Source: Fulvivirga sp. M361 (lineage in GTDB: Bacteria; Bacteroidota; Bacteroidia; Cytophagales; Cyclobacteriaceae). Taken from it: 64,000 nt of DNA. The notes beneath the pieces are model-generated. The model saw only the letters and a list, made by a program, of their open reading frames with translations, was not told the DNA's origin and ran no database searches. Made by a program: the position numbers and the translations under genes. The DNA is taken from the NCBI RefSeq assembly GCF_007097395.1, contig NZ_VKDC01000008.1:1-64000 (forward strand), in the 5' to 3' direction. Within the stretch, counting starts at the first letter, position 1; every line of letters starts with the position of its first letter. This document shows, piece by piece, positions 1 through 9,596 of this stretch.

Positions 1-1
1 C

Positions 2-418
2 GACGCCAGTCAACTTGCTCGAACTGTAGTAGGGCTTGGTTTAATAGTTTCAACGTTTTTTATGAAAAATACTACCGAAACACATTTTTTTCAACTAATC
101 TATTACTTTTTTAACCCCGATAGACTTTATAGACAGACTCTAGCTAGCCATGAAAAGCCGGTGGAAGGGCTTTCTTCACCCGGACGAATTAGTATTTACC
201 CTAATCCTACCGAAAACAGTTTCATTAACATAGAATTTAGCGGATTGGAGGATAAAGCTGCACTGCAGATCTATACACTTCAGGGACGGTTAGTACGGGA
301 TGTAATTTTGACGAAGGCTAAGACGCTTATTGCACTGGACGACATTAAACCGGGTATTTATACGATGAGGATAATAGAGAAGACTGGCTCCGTTACGAAG
401 CAAATAGTAGTTAAATAA
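2..418 (+). CDS. C-terminal part of a T9SS-exported protein (5' end outside window)
   Basis: The reading frame is open from base 2 through the stop at 416-418, so this is probably the tail of a larger protein that starts left of the window; an internal ATG at 62 could also start a 118-residue protein. The last 75 residues form a type IX secretion type A sorting domain: ISIYPNPTENSFINIEF, then LQIYTLQGRLV, and a final GIYTMRIIEKTGSVTKQIVVK-like strand pattern. In this family the domain directs the cargo across the outer membrane through the T9SS, where it is cleaved off. The residues before it are not recognisable, so the cargo function cannot be stated. It converges on the next gene, with a hairpin between them. 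Confidence 0.7.
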   Translation, partial: DASQLARTVVGLGLIVSTFFMKNTTETHFFQLIYYFFNPDRLYRQTLASHEKPVEGLSSPGRISIYPNPTENSFINIEFSGLEDKAALQIYTLQGRLVRDVILTKAKTLIALDDIKPGIYTMRIIEKTGSVTKQIVVK

Positions 419-496
419 CATGAGCTGGGGACAACTGTTAATCACCCCTACCCTATGCAGTCACTATGACCCTATTTTATAAGTCTTTAAGTTGAC

Positions 497-539
497 AAAA
501 CCGTGGCAATCTCTTCGATGAAAGAATTGCCACGGTTTT
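497..539. terminator. Bidirectional intrinsic terminator
   Basis: A perfect 14-bp inverted repeat (AAAACCGTGGCAAT and its complement, 497-510 and 526-539) has a loop that itself contains short TCTT/AAGA complementarity. A-run and T-run flanks make it U-tailed in both directions. It sits between the converging genes ending at 418 and 558. Confidence 0.8.
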
Positions 540-557
540 ATCGCAAATTACTTTTAA

Positions 558-1586
558 CTAATCTTCAATTACCGGCCATTGGTTGTGATCATTAATAAAC
601 TTTTCAATGGGAGCGCTTTTGTAATCAGAGTTTTCATAACGCTCTTTTACACTTGAATGCACTAATGTTGGAATAACGTCAGGATCCGGAATTTCACGTA
701 TATACTTTCCTAAAAAACGCATAAACCCTTTGTATTCATCATGTTGTGTAGCTGTCGGATTCAATGTTGAAACGTACAAAAAGTCCTCGAAACTCAGGCC
801 TACTGATTGGGCTTCCTTCATTAGCCACGTCATAGGTATATCAGAAAGGTTAGTACCATCAGGATCATTTTCGTATCCTCCTCCTACATCAGTGTGAACC
901 CCGGCAAACCAGACTTGTTTTAAATCCACATTATCATTAGGCTGCCATATGGTAGGTTCAAAATCATCTCTTCTTTCATCCAGGGACAAAGCATGTCGCG
1001 CAGTAATAACGTTGCTCCCCAATTTATTGTCATAAAAACGATGTTGATCTTTTATTAACCCAAAAAATGAAAAGGGTAATCCCATGGCGCCTACGGTATC
1101 CCATACACCAATAAAAGTGATCATGCTACTGCCTTCAATAGCATATTGATTTCTCCAGTTCACGGAATAGTCACTCATAGGAATATATGCCGGATTTTTG
1201 TATAGTTCAAAGGCTTCTTCAATACGTCTGGATTCAGACCCTTTCAATATATTGCAATTATTTATTAAGCCACAAAGGCTCCTTACCGTATAAGCTCCAC
1301 GGCTAAAACCAAAGAGATATATTTCATCTCCCTGCTCATAATTATGCACCAGGAACCGATAGCCATCCATTACGTTTTTTTCAAGCCCGGCACCAAATCC
1401 ACCTCCGCTTAACTTATCGTGGTAAGAACCTATTCCCCAATCATAGAATACCACTTGTTTGATCCCTTCGGTATCTTTAGGGGCGATACCTCTTGCAAAC
1501 TTCAATACATTGGAGGGATGATCTTCTTCAATGTTCTCTTCCGGACGGTTCCAGGTACCATCGGCACAAATGATAATTCTTTTCAT
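558..1586 (-). CDS. DUF2235 alpha/beta-hydrolase (Tle1-like phospholipase fold)
   Basis: The 342-residue protein opens with MKRIIICADGTWNRP, the DUF2235 signature, and carries the nucleophile elbow GFSRGA (Ser95 in G-x-S-x-G), an Asp in GVWDTVGAMG (about 163) and a His in GVHTDVGGGY (about 231). These form the Ser-Asp-His set of Tle1-type lipases. No signal peptide or membrane segment is present, so it is a cytoplasmic protein unless delivered by another system. Family members include type VI phospholipase effectors, but many DUF2235 proteins stand alone, and there is no T6SS or immunity gene next to this one. Its substrate is therefore open. It is a single gene with its own terminator downstream. 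Confidence 0.85.
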   Translation of the reverse strand: MKRIIICADGTWNRPEENIEEDHPSNVLKFARGIAPKDTEGIKQVVFYDWGIGSYHDKLSGGGFGAGLEKNVMDGYRFLVHNYEQGDEIYLFGFSRGAYTVRSLCGLINNCNILKGSESRRIEEAFELYKNPAYIPMSDYSVNWRNQYAIEGSSMITFIGVWDTVGAMGLPFSFFGLIKDQHRFYDNKLGSNVITARHALSLDERRDDFEPTIWQPNDNVDLKQVWFAGVHTDVGGGYENDPDGTNLSDIPMTWLMKEAQSVGLSFEDFLYVSTLNPTATQHDEYKGFMRFLGKYIREIPDPDVIPTLVHSSVKERYENSDYKSAPIEKFINDHNQWPVIED

Positions 1587-2004
1587 GATGTTTAAGTTAG
1601 TTTCTGAACTATTTTGGGTTGTTTATATTTAGTCAATGTTAACATTCAAACTTACTTCTTGCAAGGTCTTCCTATTATGTTGTGAGGATGAGGAAGTGTT
1701 GTGTCCCACCTCATCTTCAGACAGTTTTTCAATATTAAATATTTCCGCTCTTCATCCCAACTGGCTTAATCTGTCATGGAAGTCTAACATACCAAACTGT
1801 TTGAAAACCGCCATTGGTTCGAAGTACTTATTGAAGTTCAACAAAGCAAGTTACCTGTGCTTGACGAAATAGTAATGAAGGCCTGAAATTTGCAAAGATT
1901 GGCAGAAACAGGTTAAACATTGCTTAACTTATTCCCGGATGGTTCTTTTCAACTTTCCAGGCCCTCTTCAAAAGAGCAGGAGAAAGTCAAAAGGTATTCA
2001 TACA
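1587..2004. other. Intergenic stretch, no supported gene
   Basis: About 420 bases lie between two minus-strand genes. A plus-strand frame of 78 codons (1636-1872) has no recognisable motif and Cys/Leu/Ser-rich composition unlike the neighbours. The opposite strand has only broken frames. It presumably contains the promoter of the DUF2235 gene near 1590-1630, but I see no clear promoter motif. Confidence 0.5.
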
Positions 2005-2661
2005 CTACAGAGTAGGTGTTGATCGATCACTGATCAGCATAGGTTCTTCCGGAGTGCCGTTCATAATAAAGTAGGGCTTTGAGTCATCCATAGGCTTTTG
2101 CCAAAATCCTTTGCCCGCTACAAAGATCCTCTCCCCTACCTCCAATATGCCTTCTTTGAAAATAAAGCGCTTATTGATCCCTAAAAAATTAGTGGCCTTT
2201 TCTCCATACTTCTCCAGGACCTTCATATGTGTGTGAGGAAGTTCATCAAATCGATTAAATTCCTCTACCAACTCTTTATGAAGTGATATTTCCTGGCACC
2301 TTGAAAGGATTTTGGCGGGATCGCCATTAACATCCACAATATAAAAAGCAACAGATTTCTTTTCCGTGATAAGTTCTGCTTCTACATCATCATAACTACT
2401 TGAAATCACCTGACTGACTTCAATTTGATAGGCTACACACTTCTTTCCTGAAATGGGAGCAACAAGTAAGTCATCCTGCTCTCTAATCTTTCCTTTGATC
2501 CGTACTTTTTGATCTTTTTTCGCATCACGGATAGCCACCCTTTGCACTGCCTCCAGCGAACGTAAGATACGCTCATCTCGTTTGAAGTGACGTGCTATCA
2601 GAAGAGAGACTACCGCTACAACCGGGAGTATAACAATTTCTAACCAATCCAGAATATCCAT
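2005..2661 (-). CDS. GIDE-domain membrane protein
   Basis: The 218-residue protein has one N-terminal membrane segment (about residues 8-24, ILPVVAVVSLLIARHFKRDE) with positive charges after it. It then has a domain with the pattern KVRIKGKI...APISGKKCVAYQIEV and, near the end, ILEVGERIFVAGKG. This order (an early VxGxI strand, a cysteine-containing ISGKxCVxY, and a late Gx-V-F-VxGxG) is that of the GIDE/MULAN domain found in bacterial membrane proteins of unknown role. The RING domain of the eukaryotic ubiquitin ligases is absent, so no ligase activity is implied. It is an orphan gene, 180 bases from the nitrate operon end. Confidence 0.7.
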   Translation of the reverse strand: MDILDWLEIVILPVVAVVSLLIARHFKRDERILRSLEAVQRVAIRDAKKDQKVRIKGKIREQDDLLVAPISGKKCVAYQIEVSQVISSSYDDVEAELITEKKSVAFYIVDVNGDPAKILSRCQEISLHKELVEEFNRFDELPHTHMKVLEKYGEKATNFLGINKRFIFKEGILEVGERIFVAGKGFWQKPMDDSKPYFIMNGTPEEPMLISDRSTPTL

Positions 2662-2841
2662 CCGTGTTCAAGCAATAGAATGTTACATCAAGTAAAACTA
2701 TATATTTTTACTTTCACCTTTCAAAAGATTTTGAGCATTGATATCCGTAAAGGCCAACCTCACCCCTGTATTTTCGTTTTTGATCGCTGAAATCTCAAAC
2801 CTACTCAGCATCGACAACCGTTTACTACAGCCATCCATCCC

Positions 2842-4299
2842 CTACTTCACCCGTTGAAAATTACTTTTAGGTGCATTACATAATGGACAGTGATACTGCT
2901 CAGGAAGCGCTTCAAAGGGTGTATTTTTAGCAATGTCCTGCGCCTCCTCTCCGAATTCCTGGTCGTATTGAGTAAGACAACTCTTACACTCATAAAGTAG
3001 TTTGAAACCAGGGAGCCGAACGTCGAGGTCCATGGGCTTATCCCCCGCGATGTACTCGTCAAGCTGCTCGTAATAGATGTGACTGAGCTCGATGAGTAGA
3101 GAGGCGATCACTTCCCTGGGCATATTTTCAGCATAGTATTGGTACTCCATCAGGTTAGGGTTGAAGTCACGGGAATAGAGGATGTTGTAGCTGTCCTCCT
3201 GTTCGGTGGATTTTTCAATGACGATAGAGGTGAAGGGTGTGATATCATGGGAGGTTTTTACGGTGAACGTTAGTCCGTAGGTACTGATGTCCTGTTGATC
3301 GAGGGTCCGGACAAGTTGTGTTTTTAGCTCCAGGGCTTCTTCGTCGAGGGCAGGCAGGTGCCAGTTGAGTTCCAAAGCGGAATGTCTGAGGTTCATACCA
3401 GCCTTACCCAACAGTTTCTCCCATCCTATGCGATCTGTTTCAAAAATATCTTTGATCACCAGTGATTTCCATGGGGTAAGGCTGATCTTACCTACCTCAG
3501 TCTGCAAACAGCGCTGACAGATATCTTTCAGGATGTTGAAGTTAAAATGGTTGTCTCTCCAATAGAGACCCAGCCAGTATTTACCATCTGGCATACGGTT
3601 GATCCCCTCGTAATAGGGAAAGTTGGTATCCGGGAAAATGAGCTCTTCGGTGACCGGTTGAGTGTAAGCATTGGTTTCTTCCAGCCGTTGGGTCACTTCC
3701 TGGTATGGGATGTTATTTTCCACAATATTCAGCTCCTCCAGATGGCGGGACACTTTAGCGATGTCTTCACCATAAATAAGCAGAGGTACCTGCCATGGAG
3801 CGGACTGTATTTCGTTAAACCTCAGGTAGAGGTACCAGAAGTTTTCAAGGTTAGCGGCAAGGAAGTTAATATTACCGGTAAAAAGAGGTACCAAACTCTG
3901 GGAAGGGTCTACAATATTTATCCTTAACCGCGGCCTGTAGCTAAAGCTTTCCAGTATGTAGTGGTATTCATCGGAGCCCAACCATTTTTTACTCGGTTGC
4001 AGGTCCAGCGATACATAGGAGCTGGATATATTTTGATAAACGAAATCGTTGACCTCGTACTCCATGTCAATGGCCCCAAAGGTTTTATTAAGCAGCTCAC
4101 CGTCTTTCTCAGTGGCCGGAAAAAGGATGTCCTGCCGTGAGCCAATATGGAGGTAACCGGCACCCAATCTCTCTGCAACATAGATGATCTTGAGCAGATC
4201 GCCAGGTGATATAATACCTCCTTTTACAAATACCCGAATAATATCTTTGAACTTTACAGGCTTGGAAGTGCTTTTTCTATCACGCATCAGTTTATTCAT
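2842..4299 (-). CDS. Rubredoxin protein with a degenerate nitrite/sulfite-reductase-like body
   Basis: The 485-residue protein ends in a rubredoxin domain: C438-x2-C441 and C471-x2-C474, with the conserved FEALPEQYHCPLCNAPKSNF segment. These cysteines bind one iron and carry one electron. The preceding 430 residues resemble the ferredoxin-like half-domains of nitrite/sulfite reductases (GGIISPGDLLKIIYVAERLG, then GSRQDILFPA). The C-x5-C and C-x3-C motifs that hold the 4Fe-4S/siroheme centre are missing, so it should not reduce nitrite. It overlaps the nitrate reductase by ATGA and is last in the operon. I infer an electron-transfer partner or scaffold for the nitrate reductase; that role is not proven by sequence. 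Confidence 0.75.
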   Translation of the reverse strand: MNKLMRDRKSTSKPVKFKDIIRVFVKGGIISPGDLLKIIYVAERLGAGYLHIGSRQDILFPATEKDGELLNKTFGAIDMEYEVNDFVYQNISSSYVSLDLQPSKKWLGSDEYHYILESFSYRPRLRINIVDPSQSLVPLFTGNINFLAANLENFWYLYLRFNEIQSAPWQVPLLIYGEDIAKVSRHLEELNIVENNIPYQEVTQRLEETNAYTQPVTEELIFPDTNFPYYEGINRMPDGKYWLGLYWRDNHFNFNILKDICQRCLQTEVGKISLTPWKSLVIKDIFETDRIGWEKLLGKAGMNLRHSALELNWHLPALDEEALELKTQLVRTLDQQDISTYGLTFTVKTSHDITPFTSIVIEKSTEQEDSYNILYSRDFNPNLMEYQYYAENMPREVIASLLIELSHIYYEQLDEYIAGDKPMDLDVRLPGFKLLYECKSCLTQYDQEFGEEAQDIAKNTPFEALPEQYHCPLCNAPKSNFQRVK

Positions 4300-7200
4300 G
4301 CAGTTACCGGCTCACTATTTTTATTCAATATACGTTGTATCTCTGACTTACAACTTCCACAGCCCAATCCAGCCCCTGTAGCCTGACAAACCTCATTCAA
4401 TGTGTGACTGCCTGACGCTATGGATGTGGTAATATTCCCCTCACCCACGTTGTTACAAGAGCATACCAACTTTCCGGATACTGGCACTATTTCTCCTCCG
4501 GACCGCAGCAGTTGCTTACGTTTTTCCGATAGTTCGACCTTGTTTTCTATCAGGTTTTTGAATTCTGCAAATTCAACTTTATCACCTATTAAGATGGCAC
4601 CTACCAGTTTATCTTTATAGATAATACATTTTTTATAATACAGCCTGGCTTTATCCAGGAAAATGATCTCATCGTACCCTCTGCTATTGGCAGGCGCCTC
4701 CACCATACCTATGGAACAAAGGTCTAAATGGGCAAATTTCAAAATATTCATGGGGATGGAGCCTCCGTAAACCGAAGAGAGGTCTCCGGCAATGAAACGG
4801 GCACAGCAGTCGGCTTGCTGTTCAGCGGCTGCGGTAATACCATTCATTTTCTGATTAAATTCTGCGATCTCACCCAGTGCAAAAATGTTTTCATCCTGTG
4901 TTTGAAGGTATTCATTGACCAGTACTCCACGGCCACACGCTAGTTTTGACGCTTTGGCAATTTCAATGTTCGGGCGTGTTCCTATGGCATAGACGATGGC
5001 ATCACAGTCCACCTCTTTTCCACTTTTAAGAAACACCTGCACCCCTCCCTCTTTTTCCGACTTTTCCACCGCAGTGACCTGGTCATTGGTAAACACAGAA
5101 ATGTCAAGATCTTCAACATACTCACGTAGCAAGGCACTCCCGATAGGGTCCAGCTGACGTTCCATAACGCGGGAACGAAGCTGCACTATCGTTACATCCA
5201 CATCTATTTCCTTAAGAGCGGCAGCTAGTTCCAATCCTAAAAGACCTCCTCCTACGATCACCACGTGCCCTTTGTTTTGGAGGGACTGCTTGAGTTCATC
5301 GGCATTTTTGCGGTCACGCATGGTAAAGACACCAGGTAGGTCGAGCAGCGTATCCGGAGGAACAAATGCCCTGCTACCGGTGGCCAATATCAGTTTATCG
5401 TAGGAGTGTATTTCTCCTTTTTGATCGGTAACCGTCTGTGTTTCCCGGTCAATACTTCCTATGGTATTGGACGTATAAAGATGTACATTCAGCGCTTCCA
5501 ACTCGCCATATTCAAATTTTAGCAGTTCTTCCCAGGATTTGTGTTCGTTGATGTAATCGGGCAAAAGTACGCGATTGTAAAACGGCCAGGGTTCTTTGGA
5601 AAATACCTGTAATTCATCCGTTGTGTTCATCGAACGGTAGGTTTGTATGAACCGGTAAGCCGCAGCACCGGCTCCTACGATCACGATCTTTTCTTTGGGT
5701 TTGGTATATTTCTCTACCTGTACCGCTGCAAATTTGAACCCGGGTTGTTTCGATTGTGGGTCTATAGAATTATCTGTCAAATTATTGGCACGGCTGAAGT
5801 CCTGCTCCAGTGTTTTGCCCCAGTGCATGGGTAAAAAAACCACTCCTTCTTTTATACCTTCAGATACTTTCGCGGTTACCCGAACCTCGCCACGGCCGTT
5901 GGTTACCACAACCGGATCTCCCTCTTTTACTTTCCGCTGAGTCGCGTCTTTCGGATGAATTTCCAGGAAGGGCACAGGCATATGGCTGTTCAGCTTGTTG
6001 ACCTTACCCGTTTTGGTCATAGTATGCCATTGGTCACGGATACGCCCGGTGGTCAATATCAGTGGTAAGTCCGGACTTATCTTATCGGTCAGGTTTTGCA
6101 GACCGCTGGTTTTGATCCGGGCCTTACCATTGGGCGTATAAAAGACTTTATCTGTAAAAAGGCGGGGCGTGCCGGAATGATCAGCTTCAGGCACCGGCCA
6201 TTGCAAGCTTCCTTCGGTTTTTAATCGCTGGTAATTCAATCCGGCAATATCGATGTTAGTACCTTTCGTCAGCTTGCAGTGTTCGGCATACACCTCAGCG
6301 ACGTTGTCATGATCAAATCCGTGATATCCCATGGCTTGTGCAAACCGGGTCAATATCTCTACATCCGGCAGGGCTTCCCCGGGTGGGTCCATCACTTTGC
6401 TTAAGTGGCTGATCCTCCGCTCTGAATTGGTCATGGTGCCTTCTTTTTCCAGCCAACCTGCTGCGGGCAGTACCAGGTCCGCATACTTAAGCGTATCGCT
6501 ACGGTTGGAGATATCCTGCACCACTACAAATTTTGCCATGGATAATGCTTCATCTACCAGCCGGGCGTTTGGCATACTCACAGAAGGGTTTGTACAGATG
6601 ATCCAGAGGGCCTTCATTTTACCTGTCTTTAGCGCCTCAAACATGGCAGTAGCTGTAAGCCCGGGTTTTTCATTGATCTTTTCTACTCCCCAGTAATCTG
6701 CCACCTCCTGTCGGTGGTCTGCGTTGAACAGGTCTTTATGTACGGCCAACAGGTTAGCCATGCCGCCTACTTCGCGTCCCCCCATCGCATTGGGTTGACC
6801 TGTCAGCGAAAAAGGACCGGAACCAGGTTTGCCAATTTGCCCGGTAACCAGGTTAAGGTTGAGCAAAGCCAGATTTTTGTTAACGCCATCGGTGCTTTGA
6901 TTCAGCCCCATCGCCCACATAGAAATAAAACCCCGGGCGCTACCAATGTATTTGGAGGCGGTGACAATATCGTCAACAGCTACTTGGCATATGGCAGCAG
7001 CCTCTTTAACTGACCTTTTCATTACCTCTTTACGATACAGCTCAAAGCCCTCGGTATGATCCCGGATGAATTTCTCATCGATCTGACCATTTTCTATCAA
7101 CAGCCGACCTATAGCATGCATGAGCACTACATCCGTCCCGGGCATAAGTTGAAGATGCAGATCAGCGATCCCACAGCTATCGGTCACCCTCGGGTCTGCC

Positions 7201-7811
7201 ACGATGACTTTGGTATCCGGGTTTTGCTCCTTGTGCTGTGCTAACCGACGAAAAAGGATTGGGTGACACCAGGCAGGATTGGCGCCGGCTATTAAAAAAC
7301 AATTGGCCAACTCTATATCTTCATAGGCAATGGGTACGGCATCCTCTCCCAGGGCTTGCTTATACCCCACCACGGCAGAACTCATACAGAGCCTCGAATT
7401 GGTATCAATGTTATTCGTACCGATCAGCCCTTTGACGAGTTTATTGACCAGGTAATATTCTTCGGTCAGACACTGTCCCGAAACGTAAAATCCGACAGAA
7501 TCCGGGCCATATTGTGCGATCAGTGTCTTAAAAACCGCTGCGGAACGAAAGATGGCTTGTTCCCAGCTTACTTTGCTCAATGGCTGAGACCTGCTTCCTC
7601 TCATTTGAGGATAAAGCAGTCGGTCACTTTTATCCATGACCGTGTAATGCAAATTCATCCCTTTAGAACAAAGCATTCCCCTGTTCACCGGATGGTCTTC
7701 ATCTCCCTTCAGGTCAATCTCCCCCCGTCGATTGACAGATACCTCCATTCCACATCCCACGCCACAGTACGAACAGGTGGTTTTTATACTTGCCTCAGTC
7801 TTTTCAGTCAT
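4296..7811 (-). CDS. Assimilatory nitrate reductase fused to FAD/[2Fe-2S] diaphorase
   Basis: The 1171-residue fusion starts with a molybdopterin oxidoreductase of the NasA/NarB type. An N-terminal 4Fe-4S motif (C13-x2-C16-x3-C20 and C48) is followed by the bis-MGD domains to about residue 690. A linker leads to a pyridine-nucleotide-disulfide-oxidoreductase module (VIVGAGAAAYR near 707, a second NAD-binding HVVIVGGGLLGLE, and an FAD site in FALGEIAEF). It ends in a BFD-like [2Fe-2S] domain with CSCNNV and GLGCGSCKSE (about 1110-1160). The diaphorase half resembles the N-terminal half of NirB. The likely reaction is NAD(P)H-dependent reduction of nitrate to nitrite in the cytoplasm in one polypeptide. 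It lies 63 bases after the transporter ATPase and overlaps the rubredoxin gene by four bases. Confidence 0.9.
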   Translation of the reverse strand: MTEKTEASIKTTCSYCGVGCGMEVSVNRRGEIDLKGDEDHPVNRGMLCSKGMNLHYTVMDKSDRLLYPQMRGSRSQPLSKVSWEQAIFRSAAVFKTLIAQYGPDSVGFYVSGQCLTEEYYLVNKLVKGLIGTNNIDTNSRLCMSSAVVGYKQALGEDAVPIAYEDIELANCFLIAGANPAWCHPILFRRLAQHKEQNPDTKVIVADPRVTDSCGIADLHLQLMPGTDVVLMHAIGRLLIENGQIDEKFIRDHTEGFELYRKEVMKRSVKEAAAICQVAVDDIVTASKYIGSARGFISMWAMGLNQSTDGVNKNLALLNLNLVTGQIGKPGSGPFSLTGQPNAMGGREVGGMANLLAVHKDLFNADHRQEVADYWGVEKINEKPGLTATAMFEALKTGKMKALWIICTNPSVSMPNARLVDEALSMAKFVVVQDISNRSDTLKYADLVLPAAGWLEKEGTMTNSERRISHLSKVMDPPGEALPDVEILTRFAQAMGYHGFDHDNVAEVYAEHCKLTKGTNIDIAGLNYQRLKTEGSLQWPVPEADHSGTPRLFTDKVFYTPNGKARIKTSGLQNLTDKISPDLPLILTTGRIRDQWHTMTKTGKVNKLNSHMPVPFLEIHPKDATQRKVKEGDPVVVTNGRGEVRVTAKVSEGIKEGVVFLPMHWGKTLEQDFSRANNLTDNSIDPQSKQPGFKFAAVQVEKYTKPKEKIVIVGAGAAAYRFIQTYRSMNTTDELQVFSKEPWPFYNRVLLPDYINEHKSWEELLKFEYGELEALNVHLYTSNTIGSIDRETQTVTDQKGEIHSYDKLILATGSRAFVPPDTLLDLPGVFTMRDRKNADELKQSLQNKGHVVIVGGGLLGLELAAALKEIDVDVTIVQLRSRVMERQLDPIGSALLREYVEDLDISVFTNDQVTAVEKSEKEGGVQVFLKSGKEVDCDAIVYAIGTRPNIEIAKASKLACGRGVLVNEYLQTQDENIFALGEIAEFNQKMNGITAAAEQQADCCARFIAGDLSSVYGGSIPMNILKFAHLDLCSIGMVEAPANSRGYDEIIFLDKARLYYKKCIIYKDKLVGAILIGDKVEFAEFKNLIENKVELSEKRKQLLRSGGEIVPVSGKLVCSCNNVGEGNITTSIASGSHTLNEVCQATGAGLGCGSCKSEIQRILNKNSEPVTA

Positions 7812-7874
7812 AAATTCTTTTTAACCATGCTACCTTGTTTCCCTTTTTTAGCAGCAATCACCATTCATTCATCA

Positions 7875-8708
7875 TCAGTGTTCCAGGAAATTGATCAGGT
7901 ATCCGCGATAATCGTAGTAATCGGGATGTTCCAGCACTTCGATACGGTTTCTGGGCCGCTCGAAAGGTATGATCAATTCATCCCCTATTTTAGCGCTCGG
8001 TCCGCTTGTCATCATGATCACACGGTCGGCCAGGAAAATGGATTCATCTACGTCATGTGTTACCATAACGGCCGTGATTTTTTCCCGCTGCCATACTTCC
8101 AATAATACATCCTGAAGTTCGCCCCTGGTCAGAGAGTCTAACATACCAAACGGTTCATCCAGCAATAGTACTTTTGGTTTGAGCGCAAATGCCCTGGCTA
8201 TGCCTACGCGCTGCTTCATTCCTTGTGACAGCTCGGTAGCGCGTTTGTCAAATGCATTGCCCAAACCCACTTTATCCAAATAATATTTACAGATTTCCAG
8301 TTTTTGCTTTTTTGTAGCATGAGGAAATACCTGCTTTACCCCTATCATTACATTTTGAAGGGTCGTAAGCCAGGGAAATAAACTCGGTGACTGAAATACC
8401 ACTGCACGGTCGGGGCCAGCGCCACGAATAGGCTCACCATCTACCCGAATATGGCCGCCACTCAGGTCATTCAGACCAGCTATCATGGAAAGTAATGTTG
8501 ATTTACCACAGCCTGAGTGACCAATAATGGAGATAAACTCACTTTCCCGGATAGTCAGCATCAGATCTTCCAGCACCACATAATCTCCCTTTGGCGTGGG
8601 ATATACCTTTTTGACACTGTCACAATCAAGCATGACAGGCATACCCTTTAACCGGTCTCTAACGATCAGGTCTTTCAGGTCCGTTTCTACTTTTTCAATC
8701 GTATTCAT
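7875..8708 (-). CDS. nrtD: Nitrate/nitrite ABC transporter ATPase (NrtD-like)
   Basis: The 277-residue ATPase has Walker A GHSGCGKSTLL, signature LSQGMKQRVGIARA, Walker B VLLLDEPFGMLD and the switch histidine in VMVTHDVDE. It belongs to the NrtCD/SsuB/TauB family that powers uptake of nitrate, sulfonates and similar anions. Nitrate is indicated by the nitrate reductase immediately downstream and the NrtA-like lipoprotein upstream. Two bases separate it from the other ATPase, so the two probably form a heterodimer with the permease. The signature Gln in place of the usual second Gly (LSQG) is common in this family. Confidence 0.85.
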   Translation of the reverse strand: MNTIEKVETDLKDLIVRDRLKGMPVMLDCDSVKKVYPTPKGDYVVLEDLMLTIRESEFISIIGHSGCGKSTLLSMIAGLNDLSGGHIRVDGEPIRGAGPDRAVVFQSPSLFPWLTTLQNVMIGVKQVFPHATKKQKLEICKYYLDKVGLGNAFDKRATELSQGMKQRVGIARAFALKPKVLLLDEPFGMLDSLTRGELQDVLLEVWQREKITAVMVTHDVDESIFLADRVIMMTSGPSAKIGDELIIPFERPRNRIEVLEHPDYYDYRGYLINFLEH

Positions 8709-8710
8709 CC

Positions 8711-9595
8711 CTAGAAATATTTAACTTTTTCGTTTGCTTTTTTCTTTCTGAAAGTGATCCGGCCGGGCATCACCGGTTTTAGGTCCGGTAGTTGGTAAGT
8801 AGTGCTGGTGTGCTGACTTCTACTGGCTCCTACCTCAATGAGATATTCCAGCACTTCATTACGCAGCTTTTTATATTCCGAATTATTATTGATATCCATG
8901 ATGTTTCTGGGACGGGCTATGTTAACGCTAAATTCCGGTCCCAAAGTAGCCCCCGGACCAATGGTCAGCGGGATAATCCTGTCTGCCATAATGATCCCTT
9001 CGTCCACGTCATTGGTAATGAGCAGGGCCGTTTTTTTGTCCTTACTCCAAATGTTGATGATCTCTTTCTGAAGTGTACCTCTGGTGAGGGCATCCAGTGC
9101 GCTAAGCGGCTCATCCATAAGAAGTACTTCGGGATTCATGGCCAGCGCTCTCGCCACTGAAACACGCTGCCGCATGCCACCGGATAATTCAGCAGGTCGC
9201 TTTTCTGCAGCCGGCGTAAGGCTTACCATATCTATGTATTTTCTGATGTGATTGTCCTTATCTTTTTTAGGCATTTCAGGAAACACTTCATCAACGGCCA
9301 GCTTTACATTCTGATAGACAGTGAGCCAGGGTAAAATGGAATAATTTTGAAAGATCACACCGCGGTCAGGCCCCGGGCCGGTGACCGGTTTACCTTTCAG
9401 CAACACCTGGCCCGAATCAGGGGATAACAAACCGTTGATCAGATTGATCAATGTGGTCTTTCCACTGCCTGTAAACCCAACAATGGCTACGAACTCTCCT
9501 TCATTCACACTGAGATTCACATCCGATAATACTTCCGTCTTCTGATACCCCGTACCATATGACTTACTGATATTTTTTAATTCCAGTATTGCCAT
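8711..9595 (-). CDS. nrtC: Nitrate/nitrite ABC transporter ATPase (NrtC-like, no solute domain)
   Basis: The 294-residue protein has Walker [12 protein letters not shown], signature [15 protein letters not shown] and Walker [13 protein letters not shown]. The usual His of the H-loop is replaced by Asn in [11 protein letters not shown], which suggests this subunit may be catalytically weaker than its partner. Cyanobacterial NrtC carries a C-terminal solute-binding domain. Here there is only a roughly 50-residue basic tail, so the regulatory domain is absent. It is one base from the permease gene, in the middle of the uptake operon. The paralogue next to it is clearly diverged, so this is an old duplication with subunit specialisation. 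Confidence 0.85.
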   Translation of the reverse strand: MAILELKNISKSYGTGYQKTEVLSDVNLSVNEGEFVAIVGFTGSGKTTLINLINGLLSPDSGQVLLKGKPVTGPGPDRGVIFQNYSILPWLTVYQNVKLAVDEVFPEMPKKDKDNHIRKYIDMVSLTPAAEKRPAELSGGMRQRVSVARALAMNPEVLLMDEPLSALDALTRGTLQKEIINIWSKDKKTALLITNDVDEGIIMADRIIPLTIGPGATLGPEFSVNIARPRNIMDINNNSEYKKLRNEVLEYLIEVGASRSQHTSTTYQLPDLKPVMPGRITFRKKKANEKVKYF

Positions 9596-9596
9596 A

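Noticed and set aside
1636-1872. Plus-strand 78-codon frame
   Set aside because: No motif, no promoter or ribosome site, odd composition; the opposite strand also has only broken frames.
7356-8105. Plus-strand 249-codon frame across the nrtD end and nasA start
   Set aside because: It runs antisense to two strongly conserved genes and has no recognisable domain.
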